Shown: positions 19,952 to 30,947 of the stretch, piece after piece | How the letters are laid out: each line of letters starts with the position of its first letter | Numbering within the stretch: position 1 is the stretch's first letter | NCBI GenBank assembly: GCA_016713725.1 | Contig: JADJOO010000001.1 | Coordinates: 1 to 64,000, forward strand | DNA: 64,000 nucleotides | Reading direction: 5' to 3' | DNA from: Pseudomonadota bacterium | GTDB lineage: Bacteria > Pseudomonadota > Gammaproteobacteria > Steroidobacterales > Steroidobacteraceae | Translations under genes and position numbers: made by a program | Notes under the pieces: generated by a model | Seen by the model: the letters and a program-made list of their open reading frames with translations, nothing else | Databases searched by the model: none | What the model was told of the DNA's origin: nothing

Positions 19952-20578
19952 ATGACCCCGAGATCGGCCTGGCTCGCACTGAGCCTGACCCTCGCGTTGC
20001 TTGCCCCGGGCTTTTCGCAGGCCACTGACACCGTCCGCGGCGGCAAGCTGGCTTACACCTGTCACGGCTGCCACGGCATCCCGGACTACAAGAACGCGTA
20101 TCCGATCTACAACGTGCCGAAGCTGGGCGGCCAGCACACCGCGTACATGATTGCCGCGCTCAAGGAGTACAAGTCCGGCGATCGCGCGCATCCGACGATG
20201 TACGCGCAAGCGACGACGCTCGCCGACGCGGACCTGGCCGACATCGCCGCGTATCTCTCGGGCACCGAGCTCAAGCCCACGGGTCGTGCCGTGGGCACGG
20301 CGCCAAAGGCCAGCCAGACGTGCGTCGCTTGCCACGGCAACGACGGCGTGGGCATCCTCCCGGAGTATCCGAACCTCGCCGGACAGCACAAGGACTATCT
20401 CGAGAACTCACTGCGCTCATACAAGAGCGGCGTGCGCAAGAACGCGATCATGGCCGGCATGGCCGCCACGCTGACTGAAAAGGATATCCAGGAACTGGCG
20501 AAGTTCTACTCGTCGCAGCGTCCCGGCCTGTGTGCCACGGACGAAATCCGCGAGGCGGGCAAGTGCGAAGGGCAGTGA
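19952..20578 (+). CDS. Dihaem cytochrome c (c4-like)
   Basis: This is a periplasmic electron carrier. Two haem-binding CxxCH motifs are visible, CHGCH and CVACH, in duplicated c-type domains with the repeated patterns LGGQHTAYMIAALKEYKSGD and LAGQHKDYLENSLRSYKSGV. This is the cytochrome c4 plan. The start ATG at 19952 has AGGAG nine bases upstream and opens a signal peptide (SAWLALSLTLALLAPGFSQA); the ATG at 19931 has no such site. The mature protein has about 185 residues. The stop codon sits in a hairpin. The partner oxidase is not in the window. Confidence 0.93.
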   Translation: MTPRSAWLALSLTLALLAPGFSQATDTVRGGKLAYTCHGCHGIPDYKNAYPIYNVPKLGGQHTAYMIAALKEYKSGDRAHPTMYAQATTLADADLADIAAYLSGTELKPTGRAVGTAPKASQTCVACHGNDGVGILPEYPNLAGQHKDYLENSLRSYKSGVRKNAIMAGMAATLTEKDIQELAKFYSSQRPGLCATDEIREAGKCEGQ

Positions 20579-20591
20579 TCCCTGCCCTTCG
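20566..20591 (+). terminator. Terminator-like hairpin overlapping the cytochrome c stop codon
   Basis: A 10-bp stem CGAAGGGCAG/CTGCCCTTCG with a 6-base loop contains the TGA of the cytochrome gene. The next gene starts 10 bases later. No T run follows, so it may only attenuate or stabilise the message. Confidence 0.5.
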
Positions 20592-20600
20592 TCCCATGGC

Positions 20601-21557
20601 ATGACGTCATGCGACGAAGGCCGCGTTGCCCAGCCGATGGGCGATGGCCTTTACCTGATCGATACGGGATACGTGCGACCGGGACTCGCGGCCAGCCACC
20701 TGGTGGTGGACCAGGGACACGCCGCTTTCATCGACACGGGTCCCGGTCCGGCCGCGCCCAGGTTGCTGGCGGCGCTGGACGAGCTCGGCCTCGCGCGCGC
20801 GCAGGTCGACTACCTGTTCCTGACGCACGTCCATCTCGACCACGCGGGCGGCGCGGGCCAGATGATGCAGGCGCTGCCCAACGCCAGGGCCGTGCTGCAT
20901 CCGCGCGGTGCACCGCACCTCGTCGATCCGTCGAAGCTCATCGCCGGCACCATCGCCGTCTACGGCGAAGCGGTGTTCGCCCAACTGTATGGCGAGCTGC
21001 TGCCGATCCCGGCCGACCGCGTGCTGTTGATGACCGACGGCATGCGACTGAAGCTCGGTGCACGCACGTTTGAATTCATCGATGCGCCGGGCCACGCCAG
21101 GCATCACCATTGCCCGATCGACCTCGATCAGCGCGACGTCTATGCCGGCGACAACTTCGGCATCTGCTACCGCGAGTTCGACACGGCCGCCGGCCCGTTC
21201 ATGTTGCCGACGACGACACCGGTGCATTTTGAGCCCGACGTGCTGCACCAGACGATCGACCGGTTGCTGGCGTATCGTCCGCGCCGGATCGTGCAGACAC
21301 ACTTCGGCCCGGTCACCGATCTCGACCGCCTGGCGCGCGACCTGCACGCGGACCTGAACACACTCGTTGCCATGGGCAAGCGTCACGTGGCCGCGCCCGA
21401 TCGCGCGCAGCGCATCCGGCACGAGATGTTCGAGCACTTCAACGCCCGGCTTGATGCGCACGGCTACGCAGGCAGCCTTGCGCGCCGCCATGAATTCATC
21501 GACGAGGACGTGAACCTCAACACCCAGGGCCTCGAAGTGTGGCTCAGTCGGCAATAG
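20601..21557 (+). CDS. Metallo-beta-lactamase-fold hydrolase
   Basis: This is a probable zinc hydrolase. The metal site HxHxDH is THVHLDHAGG with H76, H78, D80 and H81. Later ligands include APGHARHHH and the Asp in VYAGDNFG. The 318-residue protein starts at ATG 20601, just before GDGLYLIDTGYVRPGLAASH; an in-frame start at 20532 would lie inside the cytochrome gene. A C-terminal helical extension carries ARRHEFIDEDVNLNTQGL. The family includes glyoxalase II-like enzymes and lactonases. The substrate cannot be named. Confidence 0.9.
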   Translation: MTSCDEGRVAQPMGDGLYLIDTGYVRPGLAASHLVVDQGHAAFIDTGPGPAAPRLLAALDELGLARAQVDYLFLTHVHLDHAGGAGQMMQALPNARAVLHPRGAPHLVDPSKLIAGTIAVYGEAVFAQLYGELLPIPADRVLLMTDGMRLKLGARTFEFIDAPGHARHHHCPIDLDQRDVYAGDNFGICYREFDTAAGPFMLPTTTPVHFEPDVLHQTIDRLLAYRPRRIVQTHFGPVTDLDRLARDLHADLNTLVAMGKRHVAAPDRAQRIRHEMFEHFNARLDAHGYAGSLARRHEFIDEDVNLNTQGLEVWLSRQ

Positions 21558-21629
21558 GCCCCTGTTGCGGGCTATAAACTGCTACCTCGCAGAGTCAGGG
21601 CAAGCACACCAATCACTGGCGCGGCATCA

Positions 21630-22641
21630 ATGACGTTTGACATAAAGTCCTTCGCGGCGTTTCGCATCCACCGGCAGGGCAGCCAGGTCTCCGCCCAGTT
21701 CGACGAGATCGGCCTGTCCGACCTGACGGCGGGCGACGTGGTCGTGCGGGTGACCCACTCGGACATCAACTTCAAAGACGCCCTGGCCGCGACGGGTACC
21801 GCACCGATCCTGCGGAAGTATCCGTTGGTGGGCGGCATCGACCTGGCCGGTGACGTCGTGTTTTCGTCCGACAATCGCTATACGCCGGGGCAGCGGGTGC
21901 TCGTCACCGGTTGCGGTCTCAGTGAAACGCAGGACGGTGGTTACGCGGAGTACGCCCGCGTGCAGGGCGACTGGGCCATTCCCATCCCGCCGGGCATGAC
22001 GGATGCGGACGCCATGAAGCTCGGCACGGCAGGATTTACGGCGGCGCTTGCGATTCATCGCATGGAGCAGAACGGGCAGAAGCCGGGGAACGGCCCGGTC
22101 GTCGTCACGGGTGCGACCGGCGGCGTCGGCAGCCTCGCCATCAACATGCTGGCGGGCCGTGGCTACGAGGTGGTGGCCGTCAGCGGCAAGCCCCGAGGCG
22201 GACGCGTACCTGCACGAGATCGGCGCTTCGCAGATCCTGCGGCGACAGTCGCTGGATCTCGGTTCGAAGCCGATGGAGGCCGCCCTGTGGGCCGGCGCCA
22301 TCGACAACGTCGGCGGCGAAGTGCTCACCTGGCTCACGCGCACCATGGGCTATGGTGGCAACATCGCCAGCGTCGGCCTGGCCGCCAGCCACGAACTGCA
22401 CACCACGGTGATGCCGTTCATCCTGCGCGGCGTGAACCTGCTTGGGATCAATTCCGTGGCGACGCCCCGCGAGCTGCGCCTCACGGTCTGGCGTCGCCTG
22501 GCGACGGACCTGCATCCGACGCAACTCGACCGCATCGCCGGCAAACACGTAACGTTCGATGAGCTGCCTCCGCAGTTCGATGACTACATCAAGGGCCGGG
22601 TCATCGGCCGCACCGTCGTAAGGATCGCAAAGCACACATGA
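21630..22641 (+). CDS. acuI: AcuI/YhdH-type acrylyl-CoA reductase (frameshift at 22191)
   Basis: This is a medium-chain dehydrogenase of the quinone-oxidoreductase type. AcuI reduces acryloyl-CoA to propionyl-CoA with [25 protein letters not shown] and [13 protein letters not shown] match the family start, and [18 protein letters not shown] is the nucleotide-binding motif. At 22191-22194 a CCCC run contains one C too many. Correcting it continues [13 protein letters not shown] through to [12 protein letters not shown], about 337 residues in all. Its product propionyl-CoA would feed the methylcitrate genes 6 kb downstream, which is inference. The stop overlaps the cysD start. Confidence 0.85.
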
Positions 22642-23606
22642 CTACCAATCTCGCTGCGAAGAAGACAATCGCTGCGGCCGCCAGGGACAAGCCGTTGGTG
22701 ACTCCGGAGCGGCTGACCCACCTGCAGCGCCTGGAAGCCGAGAGCATCCAGATCATGCGCGAGGTGGTCGCCGAGTGCGACAAGCCCGTCATGCTGTATT
22801 CGATCGGCAAGGACAGCGCCGCGATGCTGCACGTCGCGCTCAAGGCGTTCTATCCGGGCACGCTGCCGTTTCCTTTGTTGCACGTCGACACGCTGTGGAA
22901 GTTCAAGGCGATGTACGAGCTGCGCGAGCAGATCACGCAGAAGTACAACCTGCAGCTGATCGTGCACACGAATCCGGACGGCATCGCGCAGGGCATCAAC
23001 CCGTTCACGCACGGCTCGGCCATCCACACCGACGTGATGAAGACGCAGGGGCTGAAGCAGGCGCTCGACATGCACGGCTTCAACGCCGCGTTCGGCGGCG
23101 CGCGCCGCGACGAGGAAAAAAGCCGCGCCAAGGAGCGCGTGTTTTCGTTCCGCAGCGCGCAGCACCGCTGGGATCCGAAGAACCAGCGACCGGAGCTCTG
23201 GTCGCTCTACAACACGCGCATGCACAGGAACGAAAGCCTGCGCGTGTTCCCGATGTCGAACTGGACCGAGCTCGACATCTGGCAGTACATCTACCTGCAC
23301 GATATTCCGATCGTGCCGCTCTATTTCGCCGCCGTGCGGCCGGTGGTGGATCGCAACGGCACGCTGATCATGGTCGACGACGACCGGATGCCGCTGCACC
23401 CCGGCGAAAAACCGATGCTGAGAAAGGTGCGGTTCCGCACGCTCGGCTGCTACCCGCTGACGGGTGCGATCGAGTCCGAGGCCGACACGCTCACCGCGAT
23501 CATCCAGGAGATGCTGCTCACCACGACGTCCGAACGGCAGGGTCGCATGATCGACCACGACCAGTCGGCCTCGATGGAAAAGAAGAAGCAGGAGGGGTAT
23601 TTCTAA
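22638..23606 (+). CDS. cysD: Sulfate adenylyltransferase subunit 2
   Basis: CysD is the catalytic PAPS-reductase-fold subunit of ATP sulfurylase, which makes APS from sulfate and ATP with GTP hydrolysis by CysN. It has 322 residues. The PP-loop SIGKDS appears after AECDKPVML, and [20 protein letters not shown] is the family signature. The C-terminal [20 protein letters not shown] is diagnostic of CysD. It overlaps the upstream reductase by 4 bases and cysNC by one base (TAATG), so translation is coupled. Confidence 0.97.
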   Translation: MTTNLAAKKTIAAAARDKPLVTPERLTHLQRLEAESIQIMREVVAECDKPVMLYSIGKDSAAMLHVALKAFYPGTLPFPLLHVDTLWKFKAMYELREQITQKYNLQLIVHTNPDGIAQGINPFTHGSAIHTDVMKTQGLKQALDMHGFNAAFGGARRDEEKSRAKERVFSFRSAQHRWDPKNQRPELWSLYNTRMHRNESLRVFPMSNWTELDIWQYIYLHDIPIVPLYFAAVRPVVDRNGTLIMVDDDRMPLHPGEKPMLRKVRFRTLGCYPLTGAIESEADTLTAIIQEMLLTTTSERQGRMIDHDQSASMEKKKQEGYF

Positions 23607-25516
23607 TGGCACACATCAGCGACCTGATCGCCAGCGACATCCACGCGTACCTGCACGCGCACGAGCACAAGAGCATGCTCCGGTTCATCACCTGCGGCAG
23701 CGTCGACGACGGCAAGAGCACGCTGATCGGGCGTCTGCTCTACGACTCCAAGATGATTTTCGAGGACCAGCTCGCCGCGCTCGAAGCGGACTCGAAGAAA
23801 GTCGGAACGCAGGGCGGCGAGCTTGATTTCGCCCTGCTGGTCGATGGCCTGGCCGCGGAACGCGAGCAGGGCATCACGATCGACGTGGCCTACCGCTTCT
23901 TCTCGACCGACAAGCGCAAGTTCATCGTTGCCGACACGCCGGGACACGAGCAGTACACGCGCAACATGGTCACCGGCGCCTCCGGTGCGGACCTCGCCGT
24001 GATCCTGATCGACGCACGCAAGGGCGTGCTGACGCAGACGCGCCGGCACAGCTACCTGGTGTCGTTGATCGGCATCAAGAAGGTCGTGCTGGCCATCAAC
24101 AAGATGGACCTGGTCGGCTACAGCGAGGCGACCTTCAACAAGATCGTCGAGGACTACGCGGCATTCGCCAGGCAGATCGGCATCGAGGAGTTCGTCGCGA
24201 TCCCGGTGTCGGGCCTGCGCGGCGACAACATCAAGAACCCGAGCGAGCACACGGACTGGTATCACGGCCCGACGCTGATGGGTTACCTCGAGACCGTCGA
24301 CATCGAGGACAACGCCCGGCAGCGTCCGTTGCGCATGCCGGTGCAGTGGGTCAACCGCCCGAACCTCGATTTCCGTGGTTTCGCCGGCACGATCGCGAGA
24401 GGCATGGTGAAGCAGGGTGAGCGGGTGCGCGTGCTGCCCTCGGGCCGCGAAAGCACCGTCACGCGGATCGTCACCATGGACGGCGATCTCGATCACGCGA
24501 TCGCCGGCCAGGCGATCACGTTGACACTCGCCGACGAGATCGACATCAGTCGCGGCGACGTCATCGCCCGGCCGGACGACCTGCCGGGAGTCGCGGATCA
24601 GTTCGAGGCGGTCGTTGTGTGGATGTCCGACGAGCCAATGCTGCCTGGGCGTCCGTACTGGCTGAAGATCGGCACCAAGCAGGTCTCGGCGACGATCACG
24701 GAGCCGAAGTACAAGGTGCACGTCAACACGCTCGAGCACCTGGCGGCGAAGAAGCTCGAGTTGAACGAGATCGGCATCTGCAACGTGTCGCTCGACCAGT
24801 CGATCGCGTTCGATCCGTACCAGCAGTGCCGCGAGACCGGCTCGTTCATCCTGATCGACCGGCTCACCAATGCCACGGTCGGCGCGGGCATGATCCACTT
24901 TGCCCTGCGCCGTTCGCAGAACATTCACTGGCAGGCGCTCGACGTGAACAAGAAGTCGCGCGCGGCGTTGAAGGGCCAGCAGCCTGCGGTGCTGTGGCTG
25001 ACGGGACTGTCGGGCGCCGGCAAGTCGACGATCGCCAACCTGGTCGAGAAGCGCCTGCTGGCCCTCGGCAAGCACACCTACCTGCTCGACGGCGACAACG
25101 TCCGCCACGGCTTGAACCGTGACCTGGGTTTCACCGATACCGACCGGGTCGAGAACATCCGGCGTGTCGCCGAAGTCAGCAAGCTGATGGCCGATGCGGG
25201 CCTGATCGTGATGGTGTCGTTCATCTCGCCGTTCCGGGCCGAGCGTCGCATGGCGCGTGCACTGTTCCAGGCGGGCGAGTTCCACGAGGTCCACGTCGAC
25301 ACGCCGCTCAGCGTGGCGGAGGATCGCGACGTCAAGGGCCTGTACAAGAAGGCGCGCCGCGGCGAGCTCAAGAACTTCACCGGCATCGATTCGCCGTACG
25401 AAGCGCCTGAGAGCCCGGAGATCTACATCGACACGACGAAGAACACGTCCGAGCAATCGGCCGAGGCGATCGTCGAGTATCTGCAGGCAGCGGGGTTGCT
25501 CGGTCCAGCGGGGTAA
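23606..25516 (+). CDS. cysNC: Bifunctional sulfate adenylyltransferase subunit 1/APS kinase
   Basis: The GTPase subunit of ATP sulfurylase is fused to APS kinase, so the pair CysD/CysNC makes PAPS. The ATG at 23606 gives 636 residues. The N-terminal GTPase has G1 GSVDDGKST at 31-39, [12 protein letters not shown] and NKMD. From about residue 465 an APS kinase follows, with [33 protein letters not shown] and [11 protein letters not shown]. The stop is followed by a large hairpin at 25572. No sulfite or PAPS reductase genes are nearby, and the sulfotransferase at 58.9-60.9 kb is a possible user of the PAPS. Confidence 0.97.
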   Translation: MAHISDLIASDIHAYLHAHEHKSMLRFITCGSVDDGKSTLIGRLLYDSKMIFEDQLAALEADSKKVGTQGGELDFALLVDGLAAEREQGITIDVAYRFFSTDKRKFIVADTPGHEQYTRNMVTGASGADLAVILIDARKGVLTQTRRHSYLVSLIGIKKVVLAINKMDLVGYSEATFNKIVEDYAAFARQIGIEEFVAIPVSGLRGDNIKNPSEHTDWYHGPTLMGYLETVDIEDNARQRPLRMPVQWVNRPNLDFRGFAGTIARGMVKQGERVRVLPSGRESTVTRIVTMDGDLDHAIAGQAITLTLADEIDISRGDVIARPDDLPGVADQFEAVVVWMSDEPMLPGRPYWLKIGTKQVSATITEPKYKVHVNTLEHLAAKKLELNEIGICNVSLDQSIAFDPYQQCRETGSFILIDRLTNATVGAGMIHFALRRSQNIHWQALDVNKKSRAALKGQQPAVLWLTGLSGAGKSTIANLVEKRLLALGKHTYLLDGDNVRHGLNRDLGFTDTDRVENIRRVAEVSKLMADAGLIVMVSFISPFRAERRMARALFQAGEFHEVHVDTPLSVAEDRDVKGLYKKARRGELKNFTGIDSPYEAPESPEIYIDTTKNTSEQSAEAIVEYLQAAGLLGPAG

Positions 25517-25571
25517 TGTGCCTGTCCCGCTTCAGCGGGGGACGTCGCTTGAAGCGCGGGTGAGTGCCCCC

Positions 25572-25647
25572 AGCGCCCGTTCCGGTTCTCTTTCCGGCGA
25601 GCGGAAAGGCAGACACGCTCGCCGGAAAGAGAACCGGAACGGGCGCT
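25572..25647. repeat. Large hairpin E1: 32-bp perfect arms, conserved loop
   Basis: Arms 25572-25603 and 25616-25647 are perfectly complementary over 32 bp, with a 12-base loop. The loop and adjacent bases read GGAAAGGCAGACACGC (25603-25618). The same 16 bases occur in reverse complement in hairpin E2, although the stems differ. It follows cysNC and precedes the IS110 transposase stop, so it can act as a terminator for both strands. Confidence 0.85.
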
Positions 25648-25680
25648 CGCTACACAGCGCCTGAGTAACCGTCTTCGCAG

Positions 25681-26840
<1,160 letters not shown>

Positions 26841-26847
26841 ACAAGCG

Positions 26848-26870
26848 TCTTTTCCGCCTAGCGGAAAAGA
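26848..26870. repeat. Hairpin D1 with CCGCCTAGCGG core
   Basis: A perfect 10-bp stem TCTTTTCCGC/GCGGAAAAGA has a three-base loop CTA. The core CCGCCTAGCGG is shared with hairpin D2 at 43779-43809, while the outer stem differs. Confidence 0.7.
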
Positions 26871-27016
26871 TCGCACGGCGCATGCAACGTCGATTTCGCA
26901 CCCTCGCCGCAATCGCCTCCCGCCTGGGCGGGAGAGGTCTGCCACAAGCCGGGTGAGGATCTATGCGTCCGACCCGGCATCTCCTTATCGCGATCGGTAA
27001 GGACGACACCCGACAG

Positions 27017-27102
27017 TTGCAGTCTGCCGATCCGGGGCCTTGCCCCGAGCGCGTGTCTGCCTTTCCAAGCTCGGGGCAAGGCCCCGGATCGGCAGACTGC
27101 AA
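27017..27102. repeat. Large hairpin E2: 34-bp perfect arms, loop shared with E1
   Basis: Arms 27017-27050 and 27069-27102 are perfectly complementary over 34 bp, with an 18-base loop. The loop contains GCGTGTCTGCCTTTCC (27051-27066), the exact reverse complement of the 16-base loop core in E1. The stem sequence is unrelated to E1. It lies after scfR (transcribed leftward from 28575) and can serve as its terminator. Confidence 0.85.
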
Positions 27103-27162
27103 CCCGCACGTGCCCGCCTTCCGATGCTTGGGAAAGGTGACTGATCGACCGCTGCCGAGACT

Positions 27163-28575
27163 TCACTCGATCGAAAACGGCACGATGCGCCGTTCGTTCG
27201 TGCGGACGGTGAGTTTGCGACCGAGTGGCGGGAATGCGCGCTGGTGGCAATCGGGCCGTTCGCAGATCCGACAGCTGACGCCGACGGGCACGGCCGCGCC
27301 ATCAAGGGCAAGCCCTTCCGAGTAGACGACCTTGTCGGCATGGGCGACCTCACAGCCGATGCCGATCGCGTACTGGCGATTGGGACGCAGGAAATTGCCC
27401 GAGCGCTTGACGATGCTGCGTCCCACGCACAGGTAGCGCACGCCGTCGGGCATCTCCGCGACCTGCACCAGGATGCGGCCGGGATGACCGAAGGCTTCGT
27501 GCACGTTCCACAGCGGGCACGCACCACCGAAACGCGCGAACTGGAAGCGCGTCGAGCTGTGCCGCTTGGTGATGTTACCGGCCTGGTCCACGCGCACGAA
27601 ATAGAAAGGCACGCCGCGAGCACCGGGTCGCTGCAGCGTGCTGAGGCGATGCGACACCTGCTCGAAGCTCGCGTTGTAGCGGTGCTGCAGTTGCTCGATG
27701 TCGTGGCGCAGCTCCATCCCTGAAGTCGCGAACCGCCGATAAGGCATCACGAGCGCACCGGCCGCGTAGTTGAGCAGACCGATGCGGGCAATGTCGCGTG
27801 CGGTCGCCGACTCGAGCCCGGCCGTCGCCAGCACGTCGTTGCAGATGTCCATGAAATGCAGGTCGGCCAGCTGCGTCGCGAGCTGAAACGCGCGCGTCGG
27901 CTCCGCCAGGTCGCGGTCGAGCGTCAGCACCTTCGTCGCGGGATCGTAGTGACGGATCAGTCCGGCATCCGCCTGGGCCCGCACGACGCGGATACCGAAC
28001 CGTGCCGTGAGTGCGCGCTCGAGCGTGGCTACCGCATTGCCGTCGCCGTCGATGCCGATGTCTGCAGCGAGCGCTTCGGCCGCGACGTCCAGTTCGTCGA
28101 CGTAGTTGTCGCGGTAATGAAAAAAGTCGCGAACCTCCTGGTACGGCACCAGCGAATCGGGCGCGTCCTCCGTTCGCATCTTCACCGTTTCGTCAAAGCG
28201 CAGGATCCGTTCGTCGAGCGCACGGTAAGCCCGGTGCAGGGCAAGGTACTGACGAGCCAGTGTCGGAGTCGTCGCCGCCGCCATCTTGAGTTCGGACAGT
28301 GCGGGCGACGGCAGCCCGAGGCCCAGGTCGGCGCTGGCCTCGCGCAGGTCGGCGATCAACCGGGTTTCCTCGTCGCTGTCGAACTCACCCGGACCGACGG
28401 TGAAGATCCGCGACAGTGCAATCAGGACCCGGGCCGTCACCGGCCGTTGGTTAGTCTCGATCTGCGACAGATAGCTGGTCGACAGCCCCAGCATTTTGGC
28501 GCACACGTCGAGGGTAAGGTGCTGGCGTTCGCGCAGGGCCCGGACCTTGGGTCCGACAAAGAGCTTGTCACGCAT
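27163..28575 (-). CDS. scfR: Short-chain fatty acyl-responsive transcriptional regulator (ScfR/RamB/PrpR type)
   Basis: This regulator belongs to the XRE plus DUF2083 family that controls propionate and acetate genes. The ATG at 28575 gives 470 residues; a longer in-frame start at 28713 would run across the operator. The helix-turn-helix has [21 protein letters not shown] central IrrE-like region follows, with [15 protein letters not shown]. The C-terminal part has the cysteine motif CRICERPDC at 435-443 (C435, C438, C443), which in mycobacterial PrpR ligates an Fe-S cluster. It is divergent from prpB and the shared gap carries five TTTGCA copies. Confidence 0.9.
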   Translation of the reverse strand: MRDKLFVGPKVRALRERQHLTLDVCAKMLGLSTSYLSQIETNQRPVTARVLIALSRIFTVGPGEFDSDEETRLIADLREASADLGLGLPSPALSELKMAAATTPTLARQYLALHRAYRALDERILRFDETVKMRTEDAPDSLVPYQEVRDFFHYRDNYVDELDVAAEALAADIGIDGDGNAVATLERALTARFGIRVVRAQADAGLIRHYDPATKVLTLDRDLAEPTRAFQLATQLADLHFMDICNDVLATAGLESATARDIARIGLLNYAAGALVMPYRRFATSGMELRHDIEQLQHRYNASFEQVSHRLSTLQRPGARGVPFYFVRVDQAGNITKRHSSTRFQFARFGGACPLWNVHEAFGHPGRILVQVAEMPDGVRYLCVGRSIVKRSGNFLRPNRQYAIGIGCEVAHADKVVYSEGLALDGAAVPVGVSCRICERPDCHQRAFPPLGRKLTVRTNERRIVPFSIE

Positions 28576-28627
28576 TTGCAATTTTGCAGGTTTGCAGATT
28601 TTTGCAAGTTTATACGCCCTTTTTGCA
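28575..28627. promoter_or_regulatory. Probable ScfR operator: five direct TTTGCA repeats
   Basis: TTTGCA occurs at 28575, 28583, 28591, 28601 and 28622, in the scfR-prpB divergent gap and up to the scfR start codon. Known RamB/PrpR sites have a TTTGCAAA core. The position suggests autoregulation and control of prpB. Confidence 0.75.
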
Positions 28628-28699
28628 GGCCTCGCAACGGCCAGTTGGAGCAAACTAGCGGTCCATTCGCGTTTACACCCGCTGGAGCACCCGCAATCC

Positions 28700-29602
28700 A
28701 TGCCAACGGTCAAGAGTCCCGCATCTGCCGGCGCGAGGTTTCGCGCGGCCCTGGCCGCAGAGCAGCCCCTTCAGGTTGCAGGCACCGTCAACGCCTACTC
28801 GGCACTGCTCGCCGAGCGAGCCGGGTTCAAGGCGATCTATCTCTCGGGTGCCGGCGTGGCCAACGCGTCGTTCGGGTTGCCGGACCTCGGCATCACCAGC
28901 CTGAACGACGTCTGCGAAGACGTCCGTCGCATTACCTCTGCCACCGATTTGCCGCTGCTTGTCGATGCGGACACCGGTTGGGGCGCCGCTTTCAACATCT
29001 CGCGCACGATCTCGGACCTGATCAAGTCCGGCGCCGGGGCCTGCCACCTCGAAGACCAGGTGCAGGCGAAGCGCTGCGGTCACCGCCCGGGCAAGGCGCT
29101 CGTTTCGGCCGACGAAATGGCCGACCGCATCAAGGCCGCCGTCGACGGCCGCACCGACGACCAGTTCGTGATCATGGCGCGCACCGACGCCCATGCCGTC
29201 GAAGGCCAGCAGGCTGCGATCGACCGTGCCCTGAAATACGTCGAAGCAGGCGCGGACATGATCTTTGCCGAGGCGCTCACCACGCTCGACGAATATCGCC
29301 AGTTCACCTCGGTCGTGAAGGCGCCGGTGCTGGCCAACATCACCGAATTCGGCAAGACGCCGCTGTTCACCGTGCAGGAACTCGCGGGCGCCGGCGCGCG
29401 GCTGGTGCTGTATCCATTGTCTGCATTTCGCGCAATGTCGAAGGCGGCCGAGATCGTCTACGGTGCATTGCGCCAGGAAGGCACGCAGAAGGGCGTGCTC
29501 GACCGCATGCAGACCCGCGTCGAACTGTACGAAGTGCTCGGCTACCACGACTACGAGCAGAAGCTCGACGAGCTCTTCGTGCGCGAAGGCACCGTCAAAT
29601 AG
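28700..29602 (+). CDS. prpB: 2-Methylisocitrate lyase
   Basis: PrpB splits 2-methylisocitrate into pyruvate and succinate, the last step of the methylcitrate cycle. It has 300 residues from ATG 28700. The catalytic loop [12 protein letters not shown] (KRCGH at 124-128) and the metal/substrate stretch [17 protein letters not shown] mark the isocitrate lyase superfamily. [11 protein letters not shown] and [11 protein letters not shown] are typical of PrpB. It is the first gene of the rightward prp operon, with prpC 20 bases downstream. Confidence 0.96.
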   Translation: MPTVKSPASAGARFRAALAAEQPLQVAGTVNAYSALLAERAGFKAIYLSGAGVANASFGLPDLGITSLNDVCEDVRRITSATDLPLLVDADTGWGAAFNISRTISDLIKSGAGACHLEDQVQAKRCGHRPGKALVSADEMADRIKAAVDGRTDDQFVIMARTDAHAVEGQQAAIDRALKYVEAGADMIFAEALTTLDEYRQFTSVVKAPVLANITEFGKTPLFTVQELAGAGARLVLYPLSAFRAMSKAAEIVYGALRQEGTQKGVLDRMQTRVELYEVLGYHDYEQKLDELFVREGTVK

Positions 29603-29622
29603 TTCATATCGGGAACACAGCC

Positions 29623-30783
29623 ATGAGCAGTAACGAGACTTCTCCCGCCGGCTTCAAGCCGAAGAAATCCGTCGCCCTGTCGGGCGTGACTGCGGGCAAC
29701 ACCGCGCTCTGCACGGTAGGCCGCAGTGGCAACGACCTGCACTACCGCGGCTACGACATCCTCGATCTGGCAGACAAGTGCGAGTTCGAGGAAGTCGCGC
29801 ACCTGCTGGTGCACGGCAGGCTGCCGAACGCAGCCGAGCTCAAAGGCTACAAAGCCAGGCTGATGCGGCTGCGTGGACTGCCGGAATCGGTGCAGATGGC
29901 GCTGCAGGCATTGCCAGCAGCCAGCCACCCGATGGACGTCATGCGTACCGGTGTGTCGGTGCTCGGCTGCACGCTGCCGGAGAAGGACGACCACAACACC
30001 GCGGGAGCGCGCGACATCGCCGACCGGCTGCTCGCGAGCCTGGGCTCGATGCTCTGCTACTGGTACCACTACAGCCATTCAGGCCGGATCATCGAGGTCG
30101 AAACCGACGACGACTCGATCGGCGGTCACTTCCTGCACTTGCTGCACGGCGAGCCGGCGCCCGCCTTGTGGGTGAAGGCGATGCACGTGTCGCTCAACCT
30201 GTACGCCGAGCACGAGTTCAACGCTTCGACCTTCACGGGCCGCGTCATCGCGGGCACGGGCTCCGACCTCTACTCGTGCATCACCGGGGCGATCGGTGCG
30301 CTGCGTGGACCGAAGCACGGTGGCGCCAACGAGGTCGCCTTCGAAGTGCAGAAGCGCTATGAGACCCCCGATGAAGCCGAGGCGGACATCAAAGCCCGCG
30401 TAAAGCGCAAGGAAGTCATCATCGGCTTCGGTCACCCGGTCTACACGATCAGCGATCCGCGCAACAAGGTGATCAAGGAGGTCGCGAGGCAGCTGTCCGC
30501 CGAGGCCGGCGACATGAAGATGTACAACATCGCCGAGCGCCTCGAGACCGTCATGTGGCACATCAAGAAGATGTTTCCGAACCTCGACTGGTTCAGCGCG
30601 GTCTCGTATCACATAATGGGTGTGCCGACCGCCATGTTCACGCCGCTGTTCGTCATCTCGCGCACGGCTGGCTGGAGCGCGCACGTGATCGAGCAGCGCA
30701 TCGACGGCAAGATCATCCGGCCGAGCGCGAATTACACGGGACCGGAAGACCGCGCGTTCGTACCTCTCGCGCAGAGGGGATAG
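29623..30783 (+). CDS. prpC: 2-Methylcitrate synthase
   Basis: PrpC condenses propionyl-CoA with oxaloacetate. It has 386 residues and the citrate synthase fold: [53 protein letters not shown] with a catalytic His, and [13 protein letters not shown] with the second. The N-terminal [20 protein letters not shown] is typical of methylcitrate rather than citrate synthases. The final codons and stop lie inside a GGGGATA repeat arm. Confidence 0.96.
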   Translation: MSSNETSPAGFKPKKSVALSGVTAGNTALCTVGRSGNDLHYRGYDILDLADKCEFEEVAHLLVHGRLPNAAELKGYKARLMRLRGLPESVQMALQALPAASHPMDVMRTGVSVLGCTLPEKDDHNTAGARDIADRLLASLGSMLCYWYHYSHSGRIIEVETDDDSIGGHFLHLLHGEPAPALWVKAMHVSLNLYAEHEFNASTFTGRVIAGTGSDLYSCITGAIGALRGPKHGGANEVAFEVQKRYETPDEAEADIKARVKRKEVIIGFGHPVYTISDPRNKVIKEVARQLSAEAGDMKMYNIAERLETVMWHIKKMFPNLDWFSAVSYHIMGVPTAMFTPLFVISRTAGWSAHVIEQRIDGKIIRPSANYTGPEDRAFVPLAQRG

Positions 30784-30941
30784 GGGATGGGGGATAGGGG
30801 TTAGTCGGAGCGGAGGTTCCGTCAATACCGATACCGCGGCTCCAAACGAAACCTCGCCTTTCGAATACTGATCGAGGGCACTCGACCCAATGCAGTAACC
30901 GCACGTCCGACTAACCTCTATCCCCTAACCCCTATCCCCTC
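30774..30941. repeat. Inverted GGGGATA heptad-repeat element between prpC and acnD
   Basis: The left arm 30776-30803 is four tandem heptamers (GGGGATA, GGGGATG, GGGGATA, GGGGTTA) ending GTCGG. The right arm, about 30906-30940, is the inverted version (CCGACTAACCTCTATCCCC and on). They flank about 100 bases of non-repeated sequence. The prpC stop lies in the left arm and the acnD start is 7 bases after the right arm. Confidence 0.85.
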
Positions 30942-30947
30942 GTTCCC

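Noticed and set aside
30774..30941. Simple rho-independent terminator after prpC
   Set aside because: The arms are period-7 repeats separated by about 100 bases without a T run, so a plain terminator does not explain them.
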